Positions 53,063 to 61,403 of a stretch of DNA of 64,000 bases are shown piece after piece. The position numbers and the translations under genes were made by a program. The notes under the pieces were generated by a model, which was not told the origin of the DNA, made no database searches, and was given only the letters and a program-made list of their open reading frames with translations. Each line of letters opens with the position of its first letter. Position 1 is the stretch's first letter. This DNA is from JAOUEA01 sp963821935 (GTDB lineage: Bacteria > Actinomycetota > UBA4738 > HRBIN12): assembly GCA_963821935.1 (NCBI GenBank), contig CAWGFM010000004.1:806001-870000 (forward strand). Direction: 5' to 3'.

Positions 53063-54043
53063 GTGACGCCGAGCATGGTGGATCCTCAGCTCTTCGAGAT
53101 CGCACGCAGGACCTTCGATGCGCCCGAGTTCCGTGGGATCGAATGCATCGAGGTCGAGGCCAAGACGGTGATCAATCGAGTGCGGGGCGGGGCGATGCCG
53201 TTCGACTGGACGATCAACCCCTACCGAGGGTGCAGCCATGCGTGCACCTACTGTTTCGCGCGACCCACGCACACCTATCTCGACATGGGCGCGGGCAGGG
53301 ACTTCGAGACGAAGATCGTCGTCAAGGTGAACGCGCCCGAGGTCCTTCGTCGCCAGCTGGCGGCACCGCGGTGGAAGGGCGAGCTCATCGCCATGGGAAC
53401 GGGGACCGACCCCTACCAACGCGTCGAGGGCCGGTATCGGCTGATGCGGGGCATCGTCGAGGCGCTCACCGAAGCGCGCAATCCGTTCTCCATCCTGACC
53501 AAGGGGACCCTCATCCTGCGGGACGTGTCGCTGCTGCGGCGAGCGGCCGAGGTCACCCAGGTGAGCGCTGCGTTCTCGATCGGCACCCTCGACGAGCGGG
53601 TGTGGAGGCAGACCGAGCCGGGCACGCCGCGTCCCCAGGCACGCTTCGACGCCGTTCGCTCCCTCAACGATGCGGGTATCCCGACCGGCGTGCTGATGGC
53701 GCCTGTCCTTCCGGGGATCTCGGATCACCCCGACCAGCTGCGGGCCGTGGTCGAGGCAGCCGCGGAAGCACGGGCCACACACGTCTCGCCCATCCTGCTG
53801 CACCTACGCCCGGGCGTTCGCGAGGAGTTCATGCCGTGGCTCGAGCAGGCGTATCCCGAGCTGGTGGACCGCTATCGGGACCTGTATCGGACTCCGTACG
53901 GCCCGAAGACGGTGCGTGCACGCCTGTCGTCGCAGGTTCGGTCGATGGACGGTGGACGCGTTCGGCGAAAGGGATCGGCCCGGCCGGATGCTCCTCGTGC
54001 GCCGGAAGCAGGGTCGGCATCGGTCCAGACCTCGCTCTGGTGA
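53063..54043 (+). CDS. Rv2578c-family radical SAM protein (SplB-like)
   Basis: A radical SAM protein of 326 residues from GTG 53063 or 322 from ATG 53075. The cluster motif is CSHACTYC in NPYRGCSHACTYCFARP, binding a [4Fe-4S] cluster and S-adenosylmethionine. MGTGTDPYQRVEGRYRLMRG and FSILTKGTLILRD are hallmarks of the Rv2578c group. TATGTT lies 5 nt before the GTG, suggesting a leaderless start there. The LexA box at the promoter makes a DNA-damage role likely; some relatives repair spore photoproduct, but the substrate here is unknown. The C-terminus is basic and Pro/Ala-rich. Confidence 0.88.
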   Translation: MTPSMVDPQLFEIARRTFDAPEFRGIECIEVEAKTVINRVRGGAMPFDWTINPYRGCSHACTYCFARPTHTYLDMGAGRDFETKIVVKVNAPEVLRRQLAAPRWKGELIAMGTGTDPYQRVEGRYRLMRGIVEALTEARNPFSILTKGTLILRDVSLLRRAAEVTQVSAAFSIGTLDERVWRQTEPGTPRPQARFDAVRSLNDAGIPTGVLMAPVLPGISDHPDQLRAVVEAAAEARATHVSPILLHLRPGVREEFMPWLEQAYPELVDRYRDLYRTPYGPKTVRARLSSQVRSMDGGRVRRKGSARPDAPRAPEAGSASVQTSLW

Positions 54044-54059
54044 AGCGCGTAGCGACGCC

Positions 54060-54209
54060 TCAGGCCAGCGGTGCTTCCGGTCCGATCTCCTCACCATCGG
54101 GATCGTCCGGCGGCGGCTCTTGCCGTTGTGGCTCCGTGGGCGGGGTCTCGGGCGGGCTCTGCGGATCCGGGGTCTCGTCCTCGGGCTGAGGCTGTTCGAT
54201 CGATTCCAT
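54060..54209 (-). CDS. Small Pro/Glu-rich protein
   Basis: A 49-residue ORF from ATG 54209 with a good ribosome site, GAAGGAG, 9 nt upstream. It reads MESIEQPQPEDETPDPQSPP and is almost entirely Pro, Glu, Asp and Gln, ending EEIGPEAPLA. It is probably disordered. Because strongly biased composition can arise by chance in GC-rich DNA, the Shine-Dalgarno site is the main support. Confidence 0.45.
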   Translation of the reverse strand: MESIEQPQPEDETPDPQSPPETPPTEPQRQEPPPDDPDGEEIGPEAPLA

Positions 54210-54356
54210 GGATCTTCGCTCCTTCGTCGGGCTCGCAGATCGGTACCGGCGATGCCACGACCTCGTGCCCATCCGAGGAAACGTCGAAACCACGGCCCGG
54301 TCGATCGGTCCGCGCTGGCGACGCGGTAGGTTTGGCCGACGCGTGGAGGATCCGAG

Positions 54357-55790
54357 ATGACGGTTCGACTGCAAGGACGCGACCTCACCCAACAGGATGT
54401 CGTTGGGGTCGCGAGGCATGAGGAAACCGTCGAGCTCGACCCGGATGCGATCGGGCAGATGCGGCAGGCACGCGAGATCGTCGAGGCTGCCCTGGCCAGA
54501 GGAGACGCGGTCTATGGACTCAGCACCGGCGTCGGAGTGCTCAAGCGAAGTGCGCTCGAGGACCCGAGATCGGGCGCGTTCTCGGAGCGATTGATCAAGC
54601 ACCACCTCGTGGCGCTGGGTCCTCCGGCGCCTCCCGACGTGGTGCGCGCCACGATGCTGGTGCTGGCGAACGGGTTCGCGGGGGCAACGCCGGGGGTCAG
54701 GCCGGAGCTCGCGGTCCTCGTGATCTCGGCGCTCAACGATCACCTCGAGCCCAGCATGAGGACCTTGGGTTCCATCGGCCAGAGCGATCTGGGGCCTATG
54801 GCCGATCTCGCCGTGCAGCTGACCGAGGGGTTCGCACTGGCGCCGGGCGAAGGCCTGGCCCTCGTCAGCAACAACGCCTTCTCGACGGGGTGGGCCTCGC
54901 TCGCCGTCTCGGACATGGCCGAATTGGTGGACGTGATGGAGATGGCCGGGGCCTTGAGCCTGGAGGGCATCGCCGCCAACCACAGCATGATGCACACCGC
55001 GATCGGCCACGTCCGCCCGTACCCGGGGCTGCAACGGTCGCTCGAGCACCTGCGCCGGCACCTGGACGGGAGCTTCATCTGGCGACCGGGATCGGCGAGG
55101 AACCTGCAGGACCCGCTCACGTTCCGCAACCTGCCCCAGATCCAGGGCGCGTGCTGGGACGGGCTCGAGCACGCCGAACGCCAGCTCGCGATCGAGCTGA
55201 ACGCCTCGCAGTCCAATCCCATCGTGGTACCGGATGAGGGCACGGTGGTATCGGTGGCGAACTTCGAGATCCTGCCGCTGGCCGCCGCCCTCGATCTGCT
55301 GCGCATCGTGCTGGCCTCGGCCCTTTCCGCCGCCGCCGAACGGGTCGTGAAGCTGCTGGAGGCGACCTGGTCGGGCTTGCCGACCGGCCTCGTGCCTCAG
55401 GCCGACACCACCGAACCCGGCCTGGCCTACCTGGGGATCGCATGCCAATCGCTCGTCACCGAGGCACGCTCGCTCGCCGCGCCCGTCTCGTTCGAGTTGG
55501 CCTCGACGGCGCACGCCGAAGGCATCGAGGATCGCGCCACGAATGCCCCACTGGCGGCCCGCCGACTCAGCGACATGATCGTGCTGGGACGTCACATCGT
55601 GGCGCGCGAGCTGGTCGTGGCTGCCCAGGCGGTCGAGGTCCGCGGCCTGACCCCGTCGGGAGAGGGCACCGGCCAGGCCATCGAGGCCCTCCGTAGGCAT
55701 GTGCCGTTCCTTCGAACGGGCGACTTCGTTCCCGAAGATCTGGACCAGGTGTTCGGGGCGGTACGCGAGGCAGCATCGGCGCGCCGATGA
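54357..55790 (+). CDS. HAL/PAL-family aromatic amino acid lyase-like protein lacking the MIO-forming Ala-Ser-Gly
   Basis: A 477-residue protein of the histidine/phenylalanine ammonia-lyase fold. The catalytic Tyr is Tyr53 (VYGLSTGVGVL). Active members have GxxGASGDLAPLA, whose Ala-Ser-Gly cyclises to the MIO electrophile. Here residues 138-148 read GSIGQSDLGPM: one residue is missing and no ASG exists. ELNASQSNPIV and HAEGIEDRATNAPLA keep the rest of the fold. It probably cannot make MIO, so its activity must differ or be lost. GTGGAGGAT precedes ATG 54357, and TAGGTT at 54327-54332 is a likely -10. Confidence 0.85.
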   Translation: MTVRLQGRDLTQQDVVGVARHEETVELDPDAIGQMRQAREIVEAALARGDAVYGLSTGVGVLKRSALEDPRSGAFSERLIKHHLVALGPPAPPDVVRATMLVLANGFAGATPGVRPELAVLVISALNDHLEPSMRTLGSIGQSDLGPMADLAVQLTEGFALAPGEGLALVSNNAFSTGWASLAVSDMAELVDVMEMAGALSLEGIAANHSMMHTAIGHVRPYPGLQRSLEHLRRHLDGSFIWRPGSARNLQDPLTFRNLPQIQGACWDGLEHAERQLAIELNASQSNPIVVPDEGTVVSVANFEILPLAAALDLLRIVLASALSAAAERVVKLLEATWSGLPTGLVPQADTTEPGLAYLGIACQSLVTEARSLAAPVSFELASTAHAEGIEDRATNAPLAARRLSDMIVLGRHIVARELVVAAQAVEVRGLTPSGEGTGQAIEALRRHVPFLRTGDFVPEDLDQVFGAVREAASARR

Positions 55791-55806
55791 TCAGCGATGG
55801 CCGGGC

Positions 55807-56271
55807 TCAGGCCGCTCCGGCGTGGTCGTAGGCCTCGAACTCGAACCCGGACGCACCGGCCCAAGTGCGCATCCGCACGAACTCGAGCACGTAGCTCTCG
55901 TACATCTCGTGGATGAGCGCGATCGCCTCCATGTGGGCGGGAGCGCGAGCCGCGTCTCGGGCATGCTCGCGTGAATCCCAGACGCAGAAGGAAAGGCACT
56001 CGCGGCGCTCGTTCAGGGGCCCCTTGAAATAGTGGACGAACCCTGGTGCCGCCGCCGCCTCCTCGAAGGCTCGGTGGTCCTGATCCCACAACCTCACCAG
56101 GTCGGCGTGCTCCTTCAGCACCGATCGGAAGACCACCAGGTACCACTCGCCGGCGTCGGCCTCTCCGACGCATCCGTCCCAGGTGAATGCCTCAGCGATG
56201 GGCAGCAAGGCATAGTCCTCCGATGTCGGAACGATCGGCTCGAAGTCGGGACGTGACTCTGTTTGCACCAT
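55807..56271 (-). CDS. Dimeric alpha-beta barrel (antibiotic monooxygenase-like) protein
   Basis: A 154-residue soluble protein. EWYLVVFRSVLKEHADLVRLWDQDHRAFEEAAAAPGFVHYF (split across residues about 42-82) and LSFCVWDSREHARDAARAPAH fit the ferredoxin-like strand-helix pattern of small ABM/stress-response barrels. No cofactor motif is visible; such proteins range from heme-degrading enzymes to non-catalytic binders. ATG 56271 has TACCCT at 56284-56279, 7 nt upstream (leaderless). It is convergent with the HAL-family gene. Confidence 0.6.
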   Translation of the reverse strand: MVQTESRPDFEPIVPTSEDYALLPIAEAFTWDGCVGEADAGEWYLVVFRSVLKEHADLVRLWDQDHRAFEEAAAAPGFVHYFKGPLNERRECLSFCVWDSREHARDAARAPAHMEAIALIHEMYESYVLEFVRMRTWAGASGFEFEAYDHAGAA

Positions 56272-56371
56272 CGTGTTCAGGGTATCGGCTCAGCGCGCCG
56301 ATTACTATAGAACGAGAAAGGGGATTTCTACGCAGCGCCATATAGTGCCCGTTCGCCCGAAAGGAGCCCAG

Positions 56372-56458
56372 ATGGGGGATACGGATGCTCAGAGCTCCCC
56401 GTATGTCCGGAATCGAGGTTCTCACGAGTCAAGACGAGACGCGCGCACCCTCAGCTAG
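56372..56458 (+). CDS. Possible small protein with strong ribosome-binding site
   Basis: A 28-residue ORF, MGDTDAQSSPYVRNRGSHES and onward, begins at ATG 56372 just after AAAGGAG with 5-nt spacing, the best Shine-Dalgarno site in this AT-richer gap (56272-56454). TATAGA and TATAGT lie upstream as possible -10 elements. The stop overlaps the end of the convergent IclR gene by 4 bases. No homology is recognised. It could be a leader peptide or a chance ORF. Confidence 0.3.
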   Translation: MGDTDAQSSPYVRNRGSHESRRDARTLS

Positions 56459-57240
56459 GAAGGCTGCGCGAGCGATTCCATGAGGGCGCGCGCGGCATCC
56501 GGAAGCAGCCTGCGAACCCGGGCTCGCCATTCGATCCCGCACCGTGAGCCGGGACCGACCACCGCGAGCGAACCCACGATGCCATCCTCTCGGAAGACCG
56601 GGACCCCGACCGTCACCGATCCACGGACGAGCTCGTCCTCACTGATCGCGATCCCCGCCTCGCGGATGTCATCCAACCCCTCGCGGAACCTGGTCTCGGC
56701 GGGCGAGGCCGGCGCGACGGCGTCGATCCCATCGGCGATCACCTCGTCGAGGATCTCCGGCGGCGCGAAGGCCAGCAACACCCGTGACATGGCACCGGCG
56801 TGCAGCGGCGACATGACGCCGGGCTCGAGCACGACGCGCATCCCCTTCCTCGACTCCACCTGATGCAGGCACATGGCCGAGAGCCCCACCCGGCGCATGA
56901 TGATGGCGGTCTCGCCCGTCTCATCGACCAGCATCCGAAGCACCGGATCGGACAGGCGTGTGAGCTGCTCGCTGCTCACGTTGGACCCAGAGGTACCGAT
57001 CAACAAGCGAGGCCCGAGCCGGTAGATCCCGTCCTGCCGATCAACGAACCCGAACTCTGCCAGCGTGCGGAGGTAGCGATACACGGTCGAGACCGGCATC
57101 TCCAGCAGGCCGGCGAGCTCGTCCGCCCGGATCTCTCCCCGATCGGAGATCGTCAACAGCAGACGCAGACCCCGTGCGAACGAAGAGTCCTCCGCCGCCT
57201 CCTCGGGCGGACGGTCGCGGGCCGTCGACATGCGACCCAT
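56455..57240 (-). CDS. IclR family transcriptional regulator
   Basis: A 261-residue regulator (or 258 from ATG 57231). The N-terminal helix-turn-helix is RADELAGLLEMPVSTVYRYLRTL (split at about residues 38-60), followed by the effector-binding IclR domain with GVMSPLHAGAMSRVLLAF and GSVTVGVPVFREDGIVGSLAVVG. It probably controls a catabolic gene nearby, but the adjacent genes (LysE, HAL-like) give no clear target. Gap to the LysE start is about 200 bp of convergent-free sequence on the same strand order. Confidence 0.9.
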   Translation of the reverse strand: MGRMSTARDRPPEEAAEDSSFARGLRLLLTISDRGEIRADELAGLLEMPVSTVYRYLRTLAEFGFVDRQDGIYRLGPRLLIGTSGSNVSSEQLTRLSDPVLRMLVDETGETAIIMRRVGLSAMCLHQVESRKGMRVVLEPGVMSPLHAGAMSRVLLAFAPPEILDEVIADGIDAVAPASPAETRFREGLDDIREAGIAISEDELVRGSVTVGVPVFREDGIVGSLAVVGPGSRCGIEWRARVRRLLPDAARALMESLAQPS

Positions 57241-57264
57241 TCTCCATGAGTTGGCGTGAGGAAC

Positions 57265-57909
57265 CTACTCCGTCGTCGCGCGGGAACCGGCGACGGCGGC
57301 CGAGACCCCGAGCGCCAGGTAGATCCCGCCGGTCACCACGCGCTGACGTCGCATGAACCGCGGCCCACGCCCACGGAGCCAGGCGCCGGCCGTTCCCGTG
57401 AGCAACGCGTAGCACCCGTCGCTCACCATGGAGATACACACCAGGAGCACCCCGAGCACAGTGAGCTGAAGAGCGGTCGAGCCCACCGCCGGGTCGACGA
57501 ACTGCGGCAGGAACGCCAGGAAGAACAGCGCCGTCTTGGGGTTGAGCACGCTCACGATGACTCCTTGGGAGTAGACCCGGCGCAGGGACCGCGGTGTCGG
57601 GTGACCGAAGGGCTCCTCGGCGTCCCGGTCGAGCAGCTTGCGGATCCCGAGATAGACCAGATAGGCGGCCCCCAGGTACTTCACCACGGTGAACGCTGCG
57701 GCCGACGAGACGAGCAGCGCCGACAGACCGATCACCGCAGCCACCACATGCACGAGCGTGCCGGTCGCGATCCCCAGGACCGAGACGAGGCCGGCTGCCC
57801 GGCCCTGATCGACACTCCTCGTGACGATGTAGATGACGGCTGGGCCGGGCACGACAGCGAACAGGAACGCCGCCGCGGCGAACACGCTGAGGGTCTGGAG
57901 CTCAGGCAT
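57265..57909 (-). CDS. LysE family amino acid exporter
   Basis: A 214-residue membrane protein with about six hydrophobic helices. The family signature is AVVPGPAVIYIVTRSVDQGRAAG (split at residues about 18-40), and VSVLNPKTALFFLAFLPQFVD is the conserved central motif. LysE/RhtB proteins export amino acids or derivatives by proton antiport. GGGAG precedes the ATG at suitable spacing. A second family member is at 61404-62066; the two share the central motif but differ elsewhere. Confidence 0.92.
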   Translation of the reverse strand: MPELQTLSVFAAAAFLFAVVPGPAVIYIVTRSVDQGRAAGLVSVLGIATGTLVHVVAAVIGLSALLVSSAAAFTVVKYLGAAYLVYLGIRKLLDRDAEEPFGHPTPRSLRRVYSQGVIVSVLNPKTALFFLAFLPQFVDPAVGSTALQLTVLGVLLVCISMVSDGCYALLTGTAGAWLRGRGPRFMRRQRVVTGGIYLALGVSAAVAGSRATTE

Positions 57910-57927
57910 GTGCGGCTCCCGCTTCCA

Positions 57928-58971
57928 CTAGCGGCGTCGAGCAGGCGGTTCGAGCCACCACGGCGAGAAACCACGGTCGTTCTCGTCCACGACCGTTCCT
58001 GGGGTGACGAGCTCATCGATGACGTCGAGCGCGGCGTCATCGAGACGGACGTCGGCGCCGGCGAGCATGTCCTGCATCTGCTCCATCGTCCGGGGTCCCA
58101 CGATCGCCGACGTGACCGCCGGGTGCGCCAGGGTGAAGGCGATCGCCATGTGCGTCATGGAGACGCCGGCGTCGGCCGCCAGCTTCGCGAGCTCCTCGAC
58201 CAGGTCGAGCTTGCGCTGGATCTCGGCGCGCGAGCGATCGAACTGCGCCGCGGTGGGTCCGCCGCGTTCTGCTCCTCGGGCGGCGCGGGCCTGCGGGGAC
58301 TCGTCGAAGGATTCCCGCCGGTAGCGACCGGTGAGCCATCCACGGCAAAGCGGGCTCCACACGAGTACGCCCATGCCGTAGCGCTCGGCCACCGGCAGGA
58401 CGTCCTGTTCGACATGGCGCACGAAGATCGAGTACGGGGGTTGTTCCGTGCGGAACCGCGACAGTCCGCGACGCTCCGCGGTCCACTGCGCTTCGACCAT
58501 CTGCCAGCCCGGGAAGGTGGACGAACCGAAGTAGCGGATCTTCCCTTGGCGCTGCAGATCGGTCAGCGCCCCGAGCGTCTCTTCGACGTCGGTTTCGGCT
58601 TCGGGCCGGTGGATCTGATAGAGGTCGATGTGATCGGTGCCCAGGCGCCGGAGGCTGTCCTCGACCTCGCGCATGATCCACACGCGAGAGTTGCCGCGCT
58701 GGTTCTGGCCCGGTCCCATCTCCGCGAACACCTTGGTGGCCAGCACCACGTCGTCGCGGCGACCCTTCAGGGCGCGGCCCACGATCTCTTCGGACTGACC
58801 GGCCGAGTACATGTCGGCGGTGTCGACGAAGTTGACACCGCCGTCGAGCGCCGCGTGCACGATCCGCACGCACTCGTCGACATCGGTGTTGCCCCATTCC
58901 CCGAACATCATGGCCCCGAGGCAATGCGTGCTGACCCTGACTCCGGTGCTTCCGAGGGTGCGGTACTCCAT
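57928..58971 (-). CDS. Aldo/keto reductase
   Basis: A 347-residue NADPH-dependent reductase. The catalytic tetrad is visible as Asp and Tyr in FVDTADMYSAGQSEE (residues about 47-61), Lys in VLATKVF near 82 and His in YQIHRPEAE near 122. The C-terminal SAIVGPRTMEQMQDML segment binds cofactor. It belongs to the large single-domain AKR group related to YajO/Tas and the voltage-gated channel beta subunit. AAGGAGG lies 5 nt before the ATG. It is 18 bp upstream of the LysE gene on the same strand, so co-transcription is likely. Confidence 0.93.
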   Translation of the reverse strand: MEYRTLGSTGVRVSTHCLGAMMFGEWGNTDVDECVRIVHAALDGGVNFVDTADMYSAGQSEEIVGRALKGRRDDVVLATKVFAEMGPGQNQRGNSRVWIMREVEDSLRRLGTDHIDLYQIHRPEAETDVEETLGALTDLQRQGKIRYFGSSTFPGWQMVEAQWTAERRGLSRFRTEQPPYSIFVRHVEQDVLPVAERYGMGVLVWSPLCRGWLTGRYRRESFDESPQARAARGAERGGPTAAQFDRSRAEIQRKLDLVEELAKLAADAGVSMTHMAIAFTLAHPAVTSAIVGPRTMEQMQDMLAGADVRLDDAALDVIDELVTPGTVVDENDRGFSPWWLEPPARRR

Positions 58972-59057
58972 CGGTCCTCCTTGTGTGTGCCGGAGGATAC
59001 CGAGTGGGGTGTCGTGAGGCCCCGATCACGCTGGCTAGGGCCGACGTGCGCGACCCA

Positions 59058-59849
59058 TCACGCGAACCACCGCTCGAGTGGGACGTCGGTCCCGAGCGAG
59101 GACAGATCGCCCGTGTCGCGGATCGACACGGCGGCGGTCGCCATCGCGCCGACCGCGATCCACGTCAGACCGCCACCGACGCTGACCCGCTGGGCGCCGG
59201 CCGCGAAGATCTCGCCGAGGGTGAGTCCGGGCAGTGCCAGGACGTTGACCGGGCGGGTGACCGCGGCACACACAGCGCAGATGTCTTCGACGGTGCTCAG
59301 CCCCGGCGCGTACAGCACGTCGGCGCCCGCCTCTTCGTACGCCTGGAGTCGCGAGATCGTGTCATGCACATCGGGGTTGCCGCGGATGTGGTTCTCGGCC
59401 CTGGCGGTCAGTGTGAAGGGCACGTCGTCCGTCCGCACCGCCTCGACCGCGGCGACGATCCGGTCGACGGCTTGGCGCTGCTCGTAGAGGTACCCGGCGC
59501 GATCGAAGTCCTCGATCGAGCCGCCCACCGCTCCGGCCTCGGCAACCCGGGTGATCGCGATCGCCACGCTCTGCGGGTCGGAACCGTAGCCGTTCTCCAG
59601 ATCGACCGAGACGGGAAGATCGGTCGCACCATCCAGCGCCGCAGCGTGTTGGGTCACCTCGTCCAGGGTGACGCTGCCGTCCCGGCGGCCGAGCGTGAAC
59701 GCCAATCCCGAGCTGGTGCTGGCGAGCGCCTCGAACCCCAAGGCGGCCAGCACGCGAGCCGAACCGGCGTCCCAGGGGTTGGGGATCACGAACGGCTCGC
59801 CTTCATGCAGTGCCCGGAACGCCTCGGCCTTCTCCCGACGGTTCTTCAC
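59058..59849 (-). CDS. Isocitrate lyase/PEP mutase family protein
   Basis: A 263-residue TIM-barrel of the PEP mutase/isocitrate lyase superfamily. VIPNPWDAGSARVLAALGFEALAS (split) begins the barrel, PVSVDLENGYGSD carries the metal-binding Asp/Glu, and GGSIEDFD is the second conserved acidic motif. ADVLYAPGL continues the fold. The isocitrate-lyase KKCGH motif is absent, pointing to the oxaloacetate decarboxylase/2,3-dimethylmalate lyase-like branch. The ATG overlaps the stop of the upstream quinone oxidoreductase gene by 4 bases. Confidence 0.86.
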   Translation of the reverse strand: MKNRREKAEAFRALHEGEPFVIPNPWDAGSARVLAALGFEALASTSSGLAFTLGRRDGSVTLDEVTQHAAALDGATDLPVSVDLENGYGSDPQSVAIAITRVAEAGAVGGSIEDFDRAGYLYEQRQAVDRIVAAVEAVRTDDVPFTLTARAENHIRGNPDVHDTISRLQAYEEAGADVLYAPGLSTVEDICAVCAAVTRPVNVLALPGLTLGEIFAAGAQRVSVGGGLTWIAVGAMATAAVSIRDTGDLSSLGTDVPLERWFA

Positions 59850-60805
59850 GCGCTGGCTCCCCCTCCGACTCGCAGGACGACCTTGCCACGTTTGCCACGC
59901 TCCAAGCTGCGTCGGAACGCCGAGCTGGCATCGGCGAGCGGGAACACGGAGTCGATCGCCGGGCGGAGGTCACCGCTGTCGGCGAGACGGGCGAGCTCCA
60001 CGAGCTGCTCTCGGTTCGGTTCGACCAGGAAGTACGACGCCTCGATCGTCCGCTCCGCCGAGATCTCCGGCGGCTCGTCCGCAACCGAGACGAGCCGGCC
60101 GCCTTCGCGGATGATCGCGACCGAGCGCTCGACCGCCTTGCCTCCGACGGTGTCGAACACCAGGTCGACGGGGTCGAGGGCGGTTGCCGCGGCGGCGTCC
60201 GTACCATCGACCACCTCATGCGCACCGAGATCCAGGGCGGCCTGGCCGCTCGCCAGTGGGGCCGAGCCGATCACATGGGCGCCCTGCCATCGGGCGAGCT
60301 GGGTCGCGAGGTGACCAACGCCACCGGCCGCTCCGAGGATCAGGACCCGCTGACCGGCCTCCAGATGCCCGTGATCGAACAATCCCTGCCACGCGCTGAG
60401 TGCCGCGAGCGGCAAGGCCGCGCTTTCCACATGATCGAGCGAAGCTGGCTTGGGGGCCAGAGACTCGGCGGGGACGGCGATGTAATCCGCGGCGGCCCCG
60501 TCGCGCTCGAAGCTCGTCAGTGCGTAGACGGCCTCTCCGCTCGCCACCGTGTCCACGCCTGGTGCCATGGCGACGACCTCCCCGGACAGCTCGTAGGACG
60601 GCGTTGCCGGGAGTCGATCGACGGGCCATCCCAGCTCGTCCTTCGTGATCGCGGCCGCATGGACGCGCACGAGCACCTCGCCCGCTTCGACGCGGGGCAC
60701 CGGGATCTCCTCGAGTATCACGTCATCGGGTCCGCCCGGCGCTCGAAGCCGGACCGCTCGCATCGCATCGTCGATCCGCGACGCGCGTTCATCCGGTGAT
60801 GTCAT
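59846..60805 (-). CDS. NADP-dependent medium-chain oxidoreductase (quinone reductase-like)
   Basis: A 319-residue zinc-independent MDR enzyme. The catalytic domain ends with SYELSGEVVAMAPGV and the Rossmann motif is LILGAAGGVGHLATQLARWQG (split at about residues 148-168). The zinc-binding cysteines are absent, as in quinone oxidoreductases. GAGGAGG lies about 6 nt before ATG 60805, favouring it over the ATG at 60820. It is divergent from a MarR regulator through a 92-bp region with three AAGTAW repeats, so MarR control is likely. Confidence 0.9.
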   Translation of the reverse strand: MTSPDERASRIDDAMRAVRLRAPGGPDDVILEEIPVPRVEAGEVLVRVHAAAITKDELGWPVDRLPATPSYELSGEVVAMAPGVDTVASGEAVYALTSFERDGAAADYIAVPAESLAPKPASLDHVESAALPLAALSAWQGLFDHGHLEAGQRVLILGAAGGVGHLATQLARWQGAHVIGSAPLASGQAALDLGAHEVVDGTDAAAATALDPVDLVFDTVGGKAVERSVAIIREGGRLVSVADEPPEISAERTIEASYFLVEPNREQLVELARLADSGDLRPAIDSVFPLADASSAFRRSLERGKRGKVVLRVGGGASA

Positions 60806-60852
60806 CGAGAGCCTCCTCATCGTGCGAGACGGATCCGTTGTGGATCATCCGC

Positions 60853-60888
60853 AAGTATCTTCCTGGTAAGTATATCGCGAAGAAGTAA
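60853..60888. repeat. Three AAGTAW direct repeats at 15-bp spacing in the marR/oxidoreductase intergenic region
   Basis: AAGTAT at 60853, AAGTAT at 60868 and AAGTAA at 60883 are spaced exactly 15 bp apart. The region is unusually AT-rich for this window. The last repeat overlaps the marR -10. This is a plausible operator array for the MarR protein. Confidence 0.5.
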
Positions 60889-60891
60889 AAT
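60886..60891 (+). promoter_or_regulatory. Leaderless -10 element of the marR gene
   Basis: TAAAAT lies exactly 6 nt before ATG 60898. Confidence 0.65.
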
Positions 60892-60897
60892 CGTCGG

Positions 60898-61398
60898 ATG
60901 AGCGCCCAGAACGCACCGGACCATATCGACCGGATCGTCGAGCAATGGCGCACCGAGCGCCCCGACCTGGATACCACGCCGATGGCCGTGCTCGGACGCC
61001 TCTTCAGAGCGGAGCACCTGTCCGATCCGGTCCTCTCGGGTGCCCTCGCAGCCCACGGGCTGCAGCCTGGCTGGTTCGACCTGCTCGCGGCGCTGCGTCG
61101 CGCGGGATCACCGTACGAGCTCAACCCCACGGAGCTCACGAGGGCGACGATGCTCTCATCCGGCGGCACGACCAAACGGCTCGATCGACTGGAGGAGGCC
61201 GGCCTCGTGGAGCGCCGACCCGATCCCACCGATCGCCGGGGCACGCTCGTGCGCCTCACCCGACAGGGGAAGCGGGTGATCGACCGCGCGGTCGAGTCGC
61301 ACCTGCAGAACGAGGCCCGGCTCCTCCGGTCGTTCACACCGGCGGAGCTGCGAACACTCGACCGTCTGCTGCGGAAGCTCCTTCAGGAGCTCGAGTGA
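60898..61398 (+). CDS. MarR family transcriptional regulator
   Basis: A 166-residue winged-helix regulator. The DNA-binding helices are ELTRATMLSSGGTTKRLDRLEEAGLVERR (split at residues about 80-108), and the wing is PDPTDRRGTLVRLTRQGKRV with the conserved Asp-Arg-Arg. The longer N-terminus (about 30 residues before the first helix) is usual for this subgroup. It is divergent from the quinone oxidoreductase/PEP-mutase-family operon, its probable target, and ends 5 bp from the convergent LysE gene. Confidence 0.93.
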   Translation: MSAQNAPDHIDRIVEQWRTERPDLDTTPMAVLGRLFRAEHLSDPVLSGALAAHGLQPGWFDLLAALRRAGSPYELNPTELTRATMLSSGGTTKRLDRLEEAGLVERRPDPTDRRGTLVRLTRQGKRVIDRAVESHLQNEARLLRSFTPAELRTLDRLLRKLLQELE

Positions 61399-61403
61399 CC
61401 CGC

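Noticed and set aside
57256..59487. Plus-strand open frame of over 740 codons
   Set aside because: It is antisense to LysE, aldo/keto reductase and PEP-mutase-family genes, which have intact catalytic motifs.
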